Origin: an uncultured bacterium
GTDB lineage: Bacteria; Desulfobacterota; Desulfobaccia; Desulfobaccales; 0-14-0-80-60-11
Direction of reading: 5' to 3'
NCBI GenBank assembly: GCA_937943575.1
Contig: CALEAV010000038.1
Location: 27,747-91,746, forward strand
DNA length: 64,000 nucleotides
Part shown: positions 53,593 through 62,664 of the stretch, piece by piece
Layout: each line of letters starts with the position of its first letter
Numbering within the stretch: the first letter of the stretch is position 1
The notes under the pieces: generated by a model
Databases searched by the model: none
What the model saw: the letters and a program-made list of their open reading frames with translations, nothing else
What the model was told of the DNA's origin: nothing
Translations under genes and position numbers: made by a program

Positions 53593-55041
53593 ATGGGCTA
53601 TCGCAGCCTGCAGCATTTCATCGACGTCCTGGAGGCCCAGGGGGAGCTTCGGCGCCTCAGCGAGCCGGTGAGCCCTTACCTGGAGATTACCGAGATCACC
53701 GACCGGGTGTGCAAACGGGGCGGTCCGGCCCTGCTCTTTGAGAATGTCCCCGGCTATGACATGCCGGTCCTGATGAACGCCTTCGGCTCCCTGCGCCGCA
53801 TGTGCCTGGCCCTGGAGGTGGAGAGCCTGGAGGACATCGCCAAGGAAATTCTCACCTTTCTGGAGGCGGAAGCCCCGGACACCCTCATCAAGAAGCTGAA
53901 GCTCCTCCCCAAGCTGGCCCGGCTGGCCAACATCTTCCCCAAGACGGTCTCCCGGGCCCCCTGCCAGGAGGTGGTCCTCACGGGCGATGAGGTGGATTTG
54001 GGGAAAATCCCCGTGCTCACCTGCTGGCCGGGGGACGGCGGCCCCTTCATCACCCTGCCGGTGGTCATCACCCACCACCCGGAGACCGGCAGGCGCAATG
54101 TGGGCATGTACCGCCTGCAGGTCTTCGACAGAAACACCACCGGCATGCACTGGCACCGGCATAAAGGAGGCGCCCAGCACTATCGGGTGGCGGAGGCCAG
54201 AGGCGAGCGGCTGCCGGTGGCGGTGGCCCTCGGCCCGGACCCGGCGGTCACCTACGCCGCCACTGCGCCTTTGCCCGAGGACCTGGATGAGATCATCTTC
54301 GCCGGCTTCCTGCGCCAGGAGCCGGTGGAGATGGTGCCCTGCCTCACCATCCCCCTGCAGGTGCCGGCCAACTCCCAGATCGTCCTGGAGGGCTACGTTG
54401 AGCCCGGCGAGCGGCGGGTGGAGGGACCCTTTGGCGACCACACCGGCTACTATTCCCTGCCGGACGAGTACCCGGTCTTTCACGTGCAGGCGGTGACCAT
54501 GCGGCGCCGGCCCATTTACCCCGCCACCATCGTGGGGCGGCCGCCCATGGAGGACTGCTTCATGGCCAAGGCCACGGAACGCATCTTTCTGCCCCTCATC
54601 AAGAAGACCCTGCCGGAGATCGTGGACATGAACCTGCCGGTGGAGGGGGTGTTTCACAACCTGGCCTGCATCAGCATCGACAAGCGCTATCCCGGGCACG
54701 CCCGCAAGGTGATGCACGCCCTGTGGGGCCTGGGGCAGATGATGTTCACCAAGATCATCCTCATCTTCGACAAGGAGGTGGACGTCCAGGACATGGGCCA
54801 GGTGCTGTGGCGGCTGGGGAACAATGTGGACCCCCGCCGGGATGTGGTCTTGGTGGACGGGCCGGTGGACGCCCTGGACCACGCCTCGCCCCTGCCCCAT
54901 TACGGCTCCAAGATGGGGATCGACTGCACCCGCAAGTGGCCGGAGGAGGGTTTCACCCGGGAGTGGCCGGCGGTCATCGAGATGAGCCCCGAGGTGAAAA
55001 AGAAAATAGACGACCTCTGGCCCCGCCTGGGGCTGGAATGA
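53593..55041 (+). CDS. UbiD-family decarboxylase, menaquinone branch
   Basis: A 482-residue prenylated-FMN-dependent decarboxylase. The cofactor-binding and catalytic stretch EGPFGDHTGYYS begins at Glu277. Other family motifs are NVGMYRLQVFDRNTTGMHWHRHKGG, IVLEGYVEPGERRVEGPF, MEDCFMAKATERIFLPLIKK and DVQDMGQVLWRLGNNVDPRRD. In futalosine-pathway operons, such enzymes remove the carboxyl group of 1,4-dihydroxy-6-naphthoate derivatives. ATG 53593 follows GGGAGGAACG. Its partner ubiX-type gene is next but one intergenic stretch away (91 bases). Confidence 0.92.
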   Translation: MGYRSLQHFIDVLEAQGELRRLSEPVSPYLEITEITDRVCKRGGPALLFENVPGYDMPVLMNAFGSLRRMCLALEVESLEDIAKEILTFLEAEAPDTLIKKLKLLPKLARLANIFPKTVSRAPCQEVVLTGDEVDLGKIPVLTCWPGDGGPFITLPVVITHHPETGRRNVGMYRLQVFDRNTTGMHWHRHKGGAQHYRVAEARGERLPVAVALGPDPAVTYAATAPLPEDLDEIIFAGFLRQEPVEMVPCLTIPLQVPANSQIVLEGYVEPGERRVEGPFGDHTGYYSLPDEYPVFHVQAVTMRRRPIYPATIVGRPPMEDCFMAKATERIFLPLIKKTLPEIVDMNLPVEGVFHNLACISIDKRYPGHARKVMHALWGLGQMMFTKIILIFDKEVDVQDMGQVLWRLGNNVDPRRDVVLVDGPVDALDHASPLPHYGSKMGIDCTRKWPEEGFTREWPAVIEMSPEVKKKIDDLWPRLGLE

Positions 55042-55132
55042 GCCGGGAGGAGGGGAAACGGCTCTCGGGAGGGGGACCGGGGACAGCCGGCCCCCTGCCC
55101 TTCCCCCCTTTGCTTAAGGAATCGAGTCTCCC

Positions 55133-55717
55133 ATGAACCGATATGTCATCGGCATCACCGGGGCCAGCGGCATGCTTTACGCCCGGGAACTGCTGGCCTA
55201 CTTCCAGGGGCGGCCGGACCTGGAGGTGCACGTGGTGGCCTCGGAAGCCGGGGTGCAGGTGCTGCGCCATGAGCTGGGGCAAAGCCTCCGGGAGCTGGCC
55301 GGCCCCCGGGCGGTGCTCCACGACCCCGGGGATTTCTTTGCGCCCATTGCCAGCGGCTCCTTTCCGGTCCGGGCCATGATGGTCATCCCCTGCACCATGG
55401 GGTCGCTGGCGGCCATTGCCCACGGCACCGCCCGCCACCTGGTGCACCGGGCGGCGGAGGTCACCCTCAAGGAGAGCCGGCCCCTGGTGCTGGCAGTGCG
55501 GGAAACCCCCCTGAGCCGGGTACACCTGCGCAACCTGCTCCTGGCGGCGGAGGCCGGGGCCGCCATCTTTCCGGCCATGCCCGCCTTTTACCACCACCCC
55601 CGCACCCTGACGGACCTGGCCCGCAGCTTCGTGGGCCGGATTCTGGATTACCTGGGCCTGGAGCACCAGCTGGCCAAAAGGTGGGGGGAACCGGAGACGG
55701 GCGGGGGAGGGGATTAG
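55133..55717 (+). CDS. ubiX: UbiX-type flavin prenyltransferase
   Basis: A 194-residue flavoprotein that attaches a dimethylallyl group to FMN, making the cofactor of UbiD enzymes. Typical segments are VIGITGASGMLYARELL, VVASEAGVQVL, IASGSFPVRAMMVIPCTMGSLAAIAHG and PLVLAVRETPLSRVHLRNLLLAAEAGA. It supplies the UbiD-family enzyme encoded just upstream. Length and motifs are standard. Confidence 0.94.
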   Translation: MNRYVIGITGASGMLYARELLAYFQGRPDLEVHVVASEAGVQVLRHELGQSLRELAGPRAVLHDPGDFFAPIASGSFPVRAMMVIPCTMGSLAAIAHGTARHLVHRAAEVTLKESRPLVLAVRETPLSRVHLRNLLLAAEAGAAIFPAMPAFYHHPRTLTDLARSFVGRILDYLGLEHQLAKRWGEPETGGGGD

Positions 55718-55891
55718 GGGACCCGGGCCCTTGCCCCAATCCCTCACCCCCTGGATTTGATCTCAGTGTAAAGCTGGTTGGGAAGAGGCAGGCAGATGCG
55801 GCGCCCCTGTTCCCCGCTCCCAGGCCCACCCCCATTCCGGGTGGGGGAGGGGTGGAGGGGGGAGGGACCGGCGCTTTCCACCCCATCGGCG

Positions 55892-56740
55892 ATGCAGCGG
55901 CTGTGGATTCTCCTGGAGATGATCAAGATCCAGCACACGGTCTTTGCGCTCCCCTTTGCCTTCATGGGGGCGCTGCTGGGGGCCCGGGGTCTGCCCAGCG
56001 GCCGGCAGGCCCTCTTCATCCTCCTGGCCATGGTGGGGGCAAGGAGCGCCGCCATGGCCTTCAACCGGCTGGCGGATCACCACTTTGACGCCTTAAACCC
56101 CCGCACCCGGGACCGGGCGCTGCCAGCCGGGCTCCTCAGCCGCCGGGCCGCCTGGCTCTTCACCCTGGCCAGCGCCGCCCTGTTCATCCTGGCCGCCGGG
56201 CAACTGAACCGGCTGTGTCTGTGGCTCTCCTTCCCGGCCCTGGGGGTGATCCTGTGTTACTCCTACACCAAGCGTTTCACGGCCTATTCCCACCTGTTTC
56301 TTGGGGCGGCCCTGGGGCTGGCGCCGGTGGCCGGCTGGCTGGCGGTGACCGGGTCCTTGGCACTGACGCCCCTGGTGCTGGGGGCGGCGGTCCTCTTCTG
56401 GGTGGCGGGTTTCGATGTGCTCTATGCCCTGCAGGACGAGGACTTTGACCGGCAGGTGGGGCTTTACTCCCTGCCGGTGAAGGTGGGGCGGGTGCGGGCC
56501 ATGCGCCTGGCCCAGGTGTTTCATGCCCTGGCGGCGGTGGGTTTTGTGGCCACGGGCCTCCTGGCGGGGCTGGGGCGGCTGTATCTGGGCGCCGCCCTGC
56601 TGGCCGGGGTCTTTCTCCTGTGGGAACACCGGCTGCTTGCGCCGGATGACCTCTCCCGCCTGCACCACGCCTTTTTCACCCTAAACGGCCTGGTAGGGCT
56701 GGTCCTCTGCGGCGCCACTTTTCTGAGCCTGTGGCCGTAA
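55892..56740 (+). CDS. mqnP: UbiA-family prenyltransferase of menaquinone synthesis (MqnP-type)
   Basis: A 282-residue membrane prenyltransferase. The first Asp motif is FNRLADHHFDALNPRTRDRALPAG near residue 55 and the second is LQDEDFDRQVGLYSLPVKVG near 185. Eight to nine hydrophobic segments are visible. It should transfer a polyprenyl chain to the naphthoate ring. ATG 55892 was preferred over upstream in-frame starts because MQRLWILLEMIKIQHTVFALPFA is the family start. It follows ubiX after a 174-base gap that holds no gene and may contain an independent promoter. Confidence 0.9.
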   Translation: MQRLWILLEMIKIQHTVFALPFAFMGALLGARGLPSGRQALFILLAMVGARSAAMAFNRLADHHFDALNPRTRDRALPAGLLSRRAAWLFTLASAALFILAAGQLNRLCLWLSFPALGVILCYSYTKRFTAYSHLFLGAALGLAPVAGWLAVTGSLALTPLVLGAAVLFWVAGFDVLYALQDEDFDRQVGLYSLPVKVGRVRAMRLAQVFHALAAVGFVATGLLAGLGRLYLGAALLAGVFLLWEHRLLAPDDLSRLHHAFFTLNGLVGLVLCGATFLSLWP

Positions 56741-56809
56741 AGCCCCTTCCCTCCCCCTCCCGGTGGCGCGAAGGTAAGGGGAGCGGTCAGCCCCTGAAGC
56801 GAGGTGTTC

Positions 56810-58120
56810 ATGCCCCCCACCCTGATCTATAATCTCTTCCCGCTGCTGGCAGGCCCCATCAACCGCTGGCATGCCCACCTGGAGCGCATCGCCGCCCTGG
56901 GCTTCACCTGGATCTACCTCAACCCCATCCACCCCGCCGGCCTCTCCGGCAGCCTGTATGCGGTGAAGGACTACTTCGGCGTCGATCCCCGCTTCCGGCC
57001 GGAAGACGGCTCAGATCCCCTTGAGGCCCTGGGCGGTTTTGTGGCCGCCGCCCGGGAGCGGGGCCTCCGGGTGATGCTGGATCTGGTCATCAACCACACC
57101 GCCATCGACTCGCCCTTGGTGGAGGAGCACCCGGAGTGGTATGCCAAAAACCCCGACGGCAGCATCAAAAACCCAGGGTGCATCGACCCGGCGGACGCCA
57201 CCCGGGTGACGGTCTGGGGGGACCTGGCGGAGCTGGCCTACTGGCCGGTGCCCGACCCCGAGGGCCTGCTCCACTTCTGGGACCGGGTGGTCTCCTTTTA
57301 TCTGCGCCTGGGGTTTTCCGGCTTCCGGGCCGATGCGGCCTACAAGATCCCCGGCTGGTTCTGGCAGCGCCTCATCTCCGAGGCCAAAAGCCTGGAGCCC
57401 GAGGTGCAGTTTTTCGCCGAAACCCTGGGCTGCCGCCTTGAGGAGTGCACCCAGCTGGCGAAGGCGGGCTTTGATTTCATCTACAACAGCTCCAAGTGGT
57501 GGGATTTTCAGGCGGACTGGTGCCTGGAGCAGTATGAGCTCTTCCGGCAGGTGGCCCCCTCGGTGAGCTTCCCGGAGACCCACGACACCCCCCGGCTCAG
57601 CGCCGACAGCGGCGGCAACCCGGCGGTGGCGAAACAGCGCTATCTCTTCGCCGCCTATTTCTCCACCGGCCTGATGATGCCCGTGGGGTATGAATTCGGC
57701 TTCCGGAAGCACCTGCACGTGGTGCACACCCGCCCCGAAGACTGGGAGGAGCCCGCCTACGACCTCACGGAGTTCATCATTGCCACCCATGCCCTGAAGG
57801 CGGCCTGCCCGGTGCTCCTCACCGAAGGGCCCCAGGTGCGCCTCAACCCCGCCGGGGAGGTGCCGGTGCTGCTTCTCAAAAGCCAGGATGAAGGGGCAGG
57901 CAGGGTGCTGGCGGTCATCAACCCCGGGGCGCAGCCTGCCGAAGCGGCGGCCTTCCCCGAGGCCGCGGGGGGCAGCCCCGGCGACTGGCGGGAGCTCACC
58001 CCGGAGCGGGACCCGGGCCCCTGGCCGGGGGAGGGCCCCTTAACCCTGGCGCCCTATGAGGTGCGCCTCTTCTTCCACCCGGCGCTGCCGCCGCTTCCGC
58101 CCCCGGAGGTCAAGCCATGA
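56810..58120 (+). CDS. GH13 alpha-amylase family protein
   Basis: A 436-residue cytoplasmic (no signal peptide) TIM-barrel enzyme of the alpha-amylase family. Conserved regions are LVINHTAIDSPL (region I), GFSGFRADAAYKIP with the nucleophile Asp (II), VQFFAETLG with the acid-base Glu (III) and FPETHDTPRLS (IV). A short beta-sandwich ends the chain. The sequence EEHPEWYAKNPDGSIKNPG is like that of GlgE-type and related maltosyl enzymes, but the N-terminal GlgE domain is missing. The substrate is probably an alpha-glucan or trehalose-type sugar. Its stop overlaps the next gene by four bases. Confidence 0.85.
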   Translation: MPPTLIYNLFPLLAGPINRWHAHLERIAALGFTWIYLNPIHPAGLSGSLYAVKDYFGVDPRFRPEDGSDPLEALGGFVAAARERGLRVMLDLVINHTAIDSPLVEEHPEWYAKNPDGSIKNPGCIDPADATRVTVWGDLAELAYWPVPDPEGLLHFWDRVVSFYLRLGFSGFRADAAYKIPGWFWQRLISEAKSLEPEVQFFAETLGCRLEECTQLAKAGFDFIYNSSKWWDFQADWCLEQYELFRQVAPSVSFPETHDTPRLSADSGGNPAVAKQRYLFAAYFSTGLMMPVGYEFGFRKHLHVVHTRPEDWEEPAYDLTEFIIATHALKAACPVLLTEGPQVRLNPAGEVPVLLLKSQDEGAGRVLAVINPGAQPAEAAAFPEAAGGSPGDWRELTPERDPGPWPGEGPLTLAPYEVRLFFHPALPPLPPPEVKP

Positions 58121-58740
58121 CCCAGGCCCTGGCCGGTTACAATGAGCACGGCCTGTTTTTTGCCACCGACTCCCGGGCCACCCGTTTCCGGGCAGGGGAG
58201 GAGCCGGAATATTTCGTGGTCCACAAGCTCTTTCCCCTGACCCGCTACGCCGCCATCTTAAGCGGCGGCGCCGGGGTGAGCGTGCCCCTCTCCCAGGTGC
58301 TGGCCCGGGAGATCTCCCGCCGCCGGGGGCTGGAGGACCTGGAGGACGTGGTCGATTTTGCCGCCGCCTTCCTGCGCCAGGGGGTGATCAGGCACCAGGC
58401 CGCCCATCCCCCCCGGGAGGAGGAGCTCCAGCGCATCTACTTCATCCTGGGGGGGTTCAGCCCGGCCCTGCCGCCCCCCGGCTATCGCCTCCTCCTCCTG
58501 GGGAGCGAGGAGGGCGAGCCGCTCCACCCCCTGCCGGTGGGCAACCTGGTGGTCATGCCCCGGAACCTGGGCATGGAGATGCGGCTTTTCAGGGCGCTGG
58601 CTGCGGGAAGCGAACTGCCGGCCCTGCTGGCCCTGAGCCGGGAGTTCCTGGAGAAAATGGCGGCGGTGAAGGAGGAGGTGGGGCCGCCCTACCACTTTGC
58701 CACCATCACCCCGGAGGCCGGGTATCAGGTGGTGGAATAA
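58117..58740 (+). CDS. Proteasome-beta-like Ntn hydrolase
   Basis: A 207-residue protein. If the initiator Met is removed, the chain starts with Thr1. Counting from it, Gly11, Asp17 and Arg19 fall exactly as in proteasome beta subunits (GLFFATDSRAT against GVVLAADSRAT). A Lys at 36 (VVHKLFPL) corresponds to catalytic Lys33, and the AAILSGGAGVSVPLSQVLAREI helix matches the SGxxxD region. No propeptide is present, as in HslV and Anbu. The rest is less similar and the Ser129 motif is not obvious. It starts inside the GH13 stop (ATGA), so the two are coupled. A self-compartmentalising peptidase is possible but unproven. Confidence 0.65.
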   Translation: MTQALAGYNEHGLFFATDSRATRFRAGEEPEYFVVHKLFPLTRYAAILSGGAGVSVPLSQVLAREISRRRGLEDLEDVVDFAAAFLRQGVIRHQAAHPPREEELQRIYFILGGFSPALPPPGYRLLLLGSEEGEPLHPLPVGNLVVMPRNLGMEMRLFRALAAGSELPALLALSREFLEKMAAVKEEVGPPYHFATITPEAGYQVVE

Positions 58741-59068
58741 GGGACAGAGGGCACCGGGGAAAACCGTCCCCCGCCTCCTCACCCGGTCCCTTGTCACCCA
58801 CCCTTATGAAGGATTGGGAGGGGAGCCCCAGGGAGGGCGGAGGCTTCGCGACCCCCGGACCTCCCCTCAGGATGACCCGGGCCTGGAGGGAAAGGGGGCA
58901 AGGGAAGAGGGGCCCCCTGCGCCCTCTCCCCCAATTCCCCCGGGTCTTTCGCCCGCCCGAGGCGCCGGACCCCATGGGGGTGGAGCCGGAGCCGACCCCG
59001 GGCACGATGCTGGGTTCGCCCTTGCCGGGGGACAGGATCTCCTTAAACCGGGAAGCGCCGCTCTCTAT
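58741..59068. other. 328-base intergenic region between convergent genes
   Basis: The flanking genes point towards each other, so no promoter is needed. The sequence is GC-rich and rich in G- and C-tracts. No clear hairpin terminator, repeat or small gene was found. Confidence 0.45.
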
Positions 59069-60535
59069 CTAACCCTCTCCCTCCTCCAGGGCGGCGCACA
59101 GCCGGGACACCAGGTGGTCAAAGTCGCCGTTGGACATCACCAAAACGACGTCCCCGGGCCGGAGCGCCTCCCGCAGCCCGGCCAGCAAGGCGTCGGTGTC
59201 GGGGAAAGACCAGGCCTCCCGGCCCCGGGCCCGGAGGTCCGCCGCCAGCTGCTCCGAGGAGAAGCGCTCCCCCTCCGGCACCTTCCAGGGATCCGGGGGC
59301 TCCCGGACGAAGATGAGGTCCGCCGCACCAAAGGCCCGGACGTAGTCGGCCTGGAAGACCCGGCGACGGCTGGTATTGGTGCGGGGCTCAAAGGCGGCCA
59401 GCAGCCGGCGCCCGGGATAGCCCTGGCGCACCGCCTCCAGGGTGGCGGCCACGGCGCTGGGGTGATGGGCAAAATCATCCAGGACCACAATCCCCCGGCC
59501 CTGGCAGGCCATCTCCTGGCGGCGTTTCACCCCCTGAAAGCCGGCCAGCCCCTGCCGGAGCACCTCCGGGCGCACGCCCAGCTCCGTCAGGGCCGCCACC
59601 GCCGCCAGGCAGTTGAGGACGTTGTGCCGGCCCAGGAGGGGGGCGGTGAACTCGCCCACCCTCTCCCCCTCCCGACTCACCCGGAAGGCCATGCCCCCGG
59701 GAACCGGACGCACGTCTTCCGCCCGCCAGTCATTGTCCGCCCCGAAGCCGTAATAGAGGTGGCGGGCGGGTGAGCTCCCCGCCACCTGGCGCACCAGGGG
59801 GGCATCCCCATAGGCCAGCAGGGCGGCCTCCGGAGCCAGGCCCGCCACCCAGCCCCGGAAGGCCTGGGTCACCGCCGCCAAATCCGGGTAGATGTCGGCG
59901 TGGTCGAACTCCACGCTGGTGAGGATGGCCAGATGCGGCTGAAAGTGCACCAGTTTCGGCCGCTTGTCGAAGAAGGCGGTGTCGTATTCATCCCCCTCCA
60001 GCACCACATATGGCCCAGCCCCCACCCGGTAGTTGCTGGCGAAATTGCGGCTGAGGCCCCCCACCATGAAGCCGGGGTCCTGACCGGCGGCATAGAGCAG
60101 CCAGGCCAAAAGTGCTGTGGTGGTGGTCTTGCCGTGGGTGCCGGCCACCACCAGGCTTTTGCGGCCGTTTACCAGGAAGCGGTTCAGGGCCTGGGGCAGG
60201 GACAGGTGCGGCAGACCCCGGGCCAGCACCGCCTGGGCCTCAGGGTTCTCCCGGCGGATGACGTTGCCCACCACCACCAAATCCGGGGGCGGCTCCAGGT
60301 TCTCCGGGCGGTAGCCCTCCCGGATGTTCAGACCCAGGCCGGTGAGGAAGGTGCTCATGGGCGGGTAGACATGCTCATCGGAGCCGGTGACGACATAGCC
60401 CTGCTCCTTGAGGATGCCTGCCAGGGCCGCCATGCCGGTGCCGCAGATGCCGATGAGGTGGATGTGCCTAAGCGGGGTGCTCAAGATCCCGCCGGCGGGG
60501 CCAGCCGCTGCTGGGTGGGCACGACCGTCCTGCAT
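59069..60535 (-). CDS. mpl: UDP-N-acetylmuramate:L-alanyl-gamma-D-glutamyl-meso-DAP ligase
   Basis: A 488-residue Mur-ligase family enzyme that reattaches murein tripeptide to UDP-MurNAc during cell-wall recycling. The N-terminal start HIHLIGICGTGMAALAGIL with GSDEHVYPPMSTFL is characteristic of Mpl rather than MurC. The ATP loop is VVAGTHGKTTTTALLAWLL, then EGDEYDTAFFDKRPK, TSVEFDHADIY, GRHNVLNCLAAVAAL and DDFAHHPSAV. ATG 60535 has GGGGGAA upstream; the long frame before it is not protein-like. It is the last gene of a minus-strand cell-wall and isoprenoid cluster. Confidence 0.9.
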   Translation of the reverse strand: MQDGRAHPAAAGPAGGILSTPLRHIHLIGICGTGMAALAGILKEQGYVVTGSDEHVYPPMSTFLTGLGLNIREGYRPENLEPPPDLVVVGNVIRRENPEAQAVLARGLPHLSLPQALNRFLVNGRKSLVVAGTHGKTTTTALLAWLLYAAGQDPGFMVGGLSRNFASNYRVGAGPYVVLEGDEYDTAFFDKRPKLVHFQPHLAILTSVEFDHADIYPDLAAVTQAFRGWVAGLAPEAALLAYGDAPLVRQVAGSSPARHLYYGFGADNDWRAEDVRPVPGGMAFRVSREGERVGEFTAPLLGRHNVLNCLAAVAALTELGVRPEVLRQGLAGFQGVKRRQEMACQGRGIVVLDDFAHHPSAVAATLEAVRQGYPGRRLLAAFEPRTNTSRRRVFQADYVRAFGAADLIFVREPPDPWKVPEGERFSSEQLAADLRARGREAWSFPDTDALLAGLREALRPGDVVLVMSNGDFDHLVSRLCAALEEGEG

Positions 60536-60587
60536 GACCGGGTTCCCCCTTCCCCGGGAAAGTATTATCAGCCCCACCGCCCTGCCC

Positions 60588-61721
60588 TCAGGCGCAGCCC
60601 AGGGCCCGGCAGGCGGCGTCGTGAAAGCGGGGCCGGAAGGCCTGGATCTTTTCCTTGTCCTCCCGCCCCAGGTGCACCCGGTTGGTGAGGAGGATGACCT
60701 GGCGGCCCGTGGCCAGGTCCAGCCAGAAGGAGGTGCCGGTGAAACCCAGGTGTCCCACGCTGGCCGGGGAGAAACAGCGGCCGGCGGCGCCCCCTTCCGG
60801 AGCCGGGGAGGGCCGGTCAAAGCCCAGAGCCCGGTCCGCCCCCGGGGGCAAAGTGAGGAAACGGCGCACCCAGGCCGGCTGCAAAGGTCCCGACCCCTCC
60901 CCCTGCCAGGCCCGCCACAAGTAGGCGACCAAAGCAAAAATCTCCCCGGCGGTGCCAAACAACCCGGCATGGCCGGCCACCCCCCCTGCGGCCCAGGCGT
61001 TTTCGTCGTGCACTTCGCCCGCCTCCGGCCGCCCGGGGATGAGGCCCGGTTCGGTGGCGGCATAAGGCAGGGTGTCGCCCCCGGGCCGCCGCCGGGGGGT
61101 GAAGCCCAAAAGCCGCAGCCCCAGGGGCTCATACAGACATCGGCGGCAGAACTCGTCCAGGGGCAGGCCCGCCGCCTCTTCCACCACCCCCTGGAGGATC
61201 ATGAACCCCAGGTCGCTGTAGAGGGTGACGGTGTCCGGAGGGTGCTCCAGGGGCACGGCCGCTGCCAGCCGGGGGAGGAGCCGGGGCCGCTCCGGGGCCG
61301 GGGCGGCGAGCAGTTCCTGATACAGTGGCCGCCAGGCCGGGAGCCCGGCCCGGTGGGTGAGAAGCTGCGTCAGGGTCAGCCCCCCCTTGTCCGGCGGCAG
61401 CCAGCTTCCGGAAAACCAGCGTGCCAGGGGCTCATCCAGGCTTACCCGGCCTTCCTGGGCCAACAGCAGGACCGCCAAGGCGGTGGCCAGGGGCTTGGTG
61501 AGGGAGGCCAGGTCAAAGACGGTATCCAGGGCGGCCGGTGGAGAATGGGGAGCGCGGCTCAGGCGCCCCGCGGCCCCCTGCCAGCACATCTCCCCTCTCT
61601 CCCCCGCCACCGCCGCAGCGGCGGTGTAGACCTCCCCCACCCCGCCGGCGAGAAGCTCCGCCGCCTCGCGCCAGCCCCGGGTCGCCGTCGCCCCTGCGGC
61701 CGCAGCCCGGTTCCCTCCCAT
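60588..61721 (-). CDS. Serine beta-lactamase-like hydrolase (class C / PBP4* fold)
   Basis: A 377-residue protein without a signal peptide. The SxxK catalytic motif is DLASLTKPLATAL near residue 70. The second motif is LYSDLGF (YSD in place of YxN), and the third box is HLGFTGTSFWLDL (HxGxTG). These belong to the esterase or D-aminopeptidase-like branch of the family. GVAGHAGLFGTAGEIFALVAYL is also typical. It follows ddl by four bases and precedes mpl, so a role in peptidoglycan fragment handling is plausible. Cytoplasmic location would be consistent with recycling. Confidence 0.82.
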   Translation of the reverse strand: MGGNRAAAAGATATRGWREAAELLAGGVGEVYTAAAAVAGERGEMCWQGAAGRLSRAPHSPPAALDTVFDLASLTKPLATALAVLLLAQEGRVSLDEPLARWFSGSWLPPDKGGLTLTQLLTHRAGLPAWRPLYQELLAAPAPERPRLLPRLAAAVPLEHPPDTVTLYSDLGFMILQGVVEEAAGLPLDEFCRRCLYEPLGLRLLGFTPRRRPGGDTLPYAATEPGLIPGRPEAGEVHDENAWAAGGVAGHAGLFGTAGEIFALVAYLWRAWQGEGSGPLQPAWVRRFLTLPPGADRALGFDRPSPAPEGGAAGRCFSPASVGHLGFTGTSFWLDLATGRQVILLTNRVHLGREDKEKIQAFRPRFHDAACRALGCA

Positions 61722-61725
61722 GCGG

Positions 61726-62664
61726 TTATTTCCGGCGGTCCTCCAGGGCCAGCTCCACCAGGCGGTCCAGGAGCCGGGAAAAGGTGAGCCCATAAGCCTG
61801 GGCTGCCTGGGGAAAGAGGCTGGTGGCGGTCATCCCCGGGATGGTGTTGGTCTCCAGGACGTAAAAGACGCCGTCCGCCAGAATCATGTCGGTGCGGCTG
61901 TAGCCCCGGCACTGCAGGGCCCGGTGGGCCGCCACGGCGCATGCCTGGCCCCGGCGGGTGAGCTCCTCCTCCAGGGGCGCCGGGCAGATCTCCCGGGAGG
62001 CCCCGGGCCGGTACTTGGCCTCGTAATCAAAAAAGGCGTAATTCTCCCCGGGGACGATCTCCACCAGGGGCAGGGCGGTGGGGTGGTCGTTTCCCAGGAC
62101 CGCGCCGGTGATCTCCCGGCCGGGGATGAACTTTTCCACCAGCACCCGCCGGTCGTAGGCAAAGGCCTTCTCCAGGGCCGCCGCCAGCTCCCCCTGGCCG
62201 GTAACCTTGCTCACCCCGATGCTGGAGCCCTCGTTCACCGGCTTCACCACCAGCGGCAGGCCCAGCTCGGCAATGATCTTGGCCGGAGAGGGGGCCTCCT
62301 CCCGGTTGAAGACCAGGGCCGGAGGCACCGCCAGCCCCGCCTGGCGGTAAAGGATTTTGCTCAGCTCCTTGTTCATCCCCAGGGCGCTCCCCAGGACTCC
62401 GGAGCCCTGGTAGGGAACCCCCAGGAGGTCCAACAGCCCCTGGAGGGTGCCGTCCTCACCCCCCCGGCCGTGCATGATGATGAGGGCCACATCCAGCTCC
62501 GGGGCCTCCCGGACCAGGCGCTCCAGGTCGTCTTTGGGGTCATAGCGCCGGATCTCATAGCGCTCCTTGTCCAGGGCCTGGAAGACCTGCTCGCCGCTTT
62601 TCAGGGAGACCTCCCTCTCGGCGGATTTCCCTCCGGCAATCAGGGCGAGCCTGAGCTTTGCCAT
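61726..62664 (-). CDS. ddl: D-alanine--D-alanine ligase
   Basis: A 312-residue ATP-grasp enzyme making D-Ala-D-Ala for peptidoglycan. It has the N-terminal GGKSAEREVSLKSG, the substrate stretch MHGRGGEDGTLQGLLDLLGVPYQGSGVLGSALGMNK, PLVVKPVNEGSSIGVSKV, VEKFIPGREITGAVLG and the metal-binding VLETNTIPGMTATSLFPQAAQAYGLTF. Its start overlaps the HD-domain gene by 25 bases. Length is normal. Confidence 0.96.
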   Translation of the reverse strand: MAKLRLALIAGGKSAEREVSLKSGEQVFQALDKERYEIRRYDPKDDLERLVREAPELDVALIIMHGRGGEDGTLQGLLDLLGVPYQGSGVLGSALGMNKELSKILYRQAGLAVPPALVFNREEAPSPAKIIAELGLPLVVKPVNEGSSIGVSKVTGQGELAAALEKAFAYDRRVLVEKFIPGREITGAVLGNDHPTALPLVEIVPGENYAFFDYEAKYRPGASREICPAPLEEELTRRGQACAVAAHRALQCRGYSRTDMILADGVFYVLETNTIPGMTATSLFPQAAQAYGLTFSRLLDRLVELALEDRRK

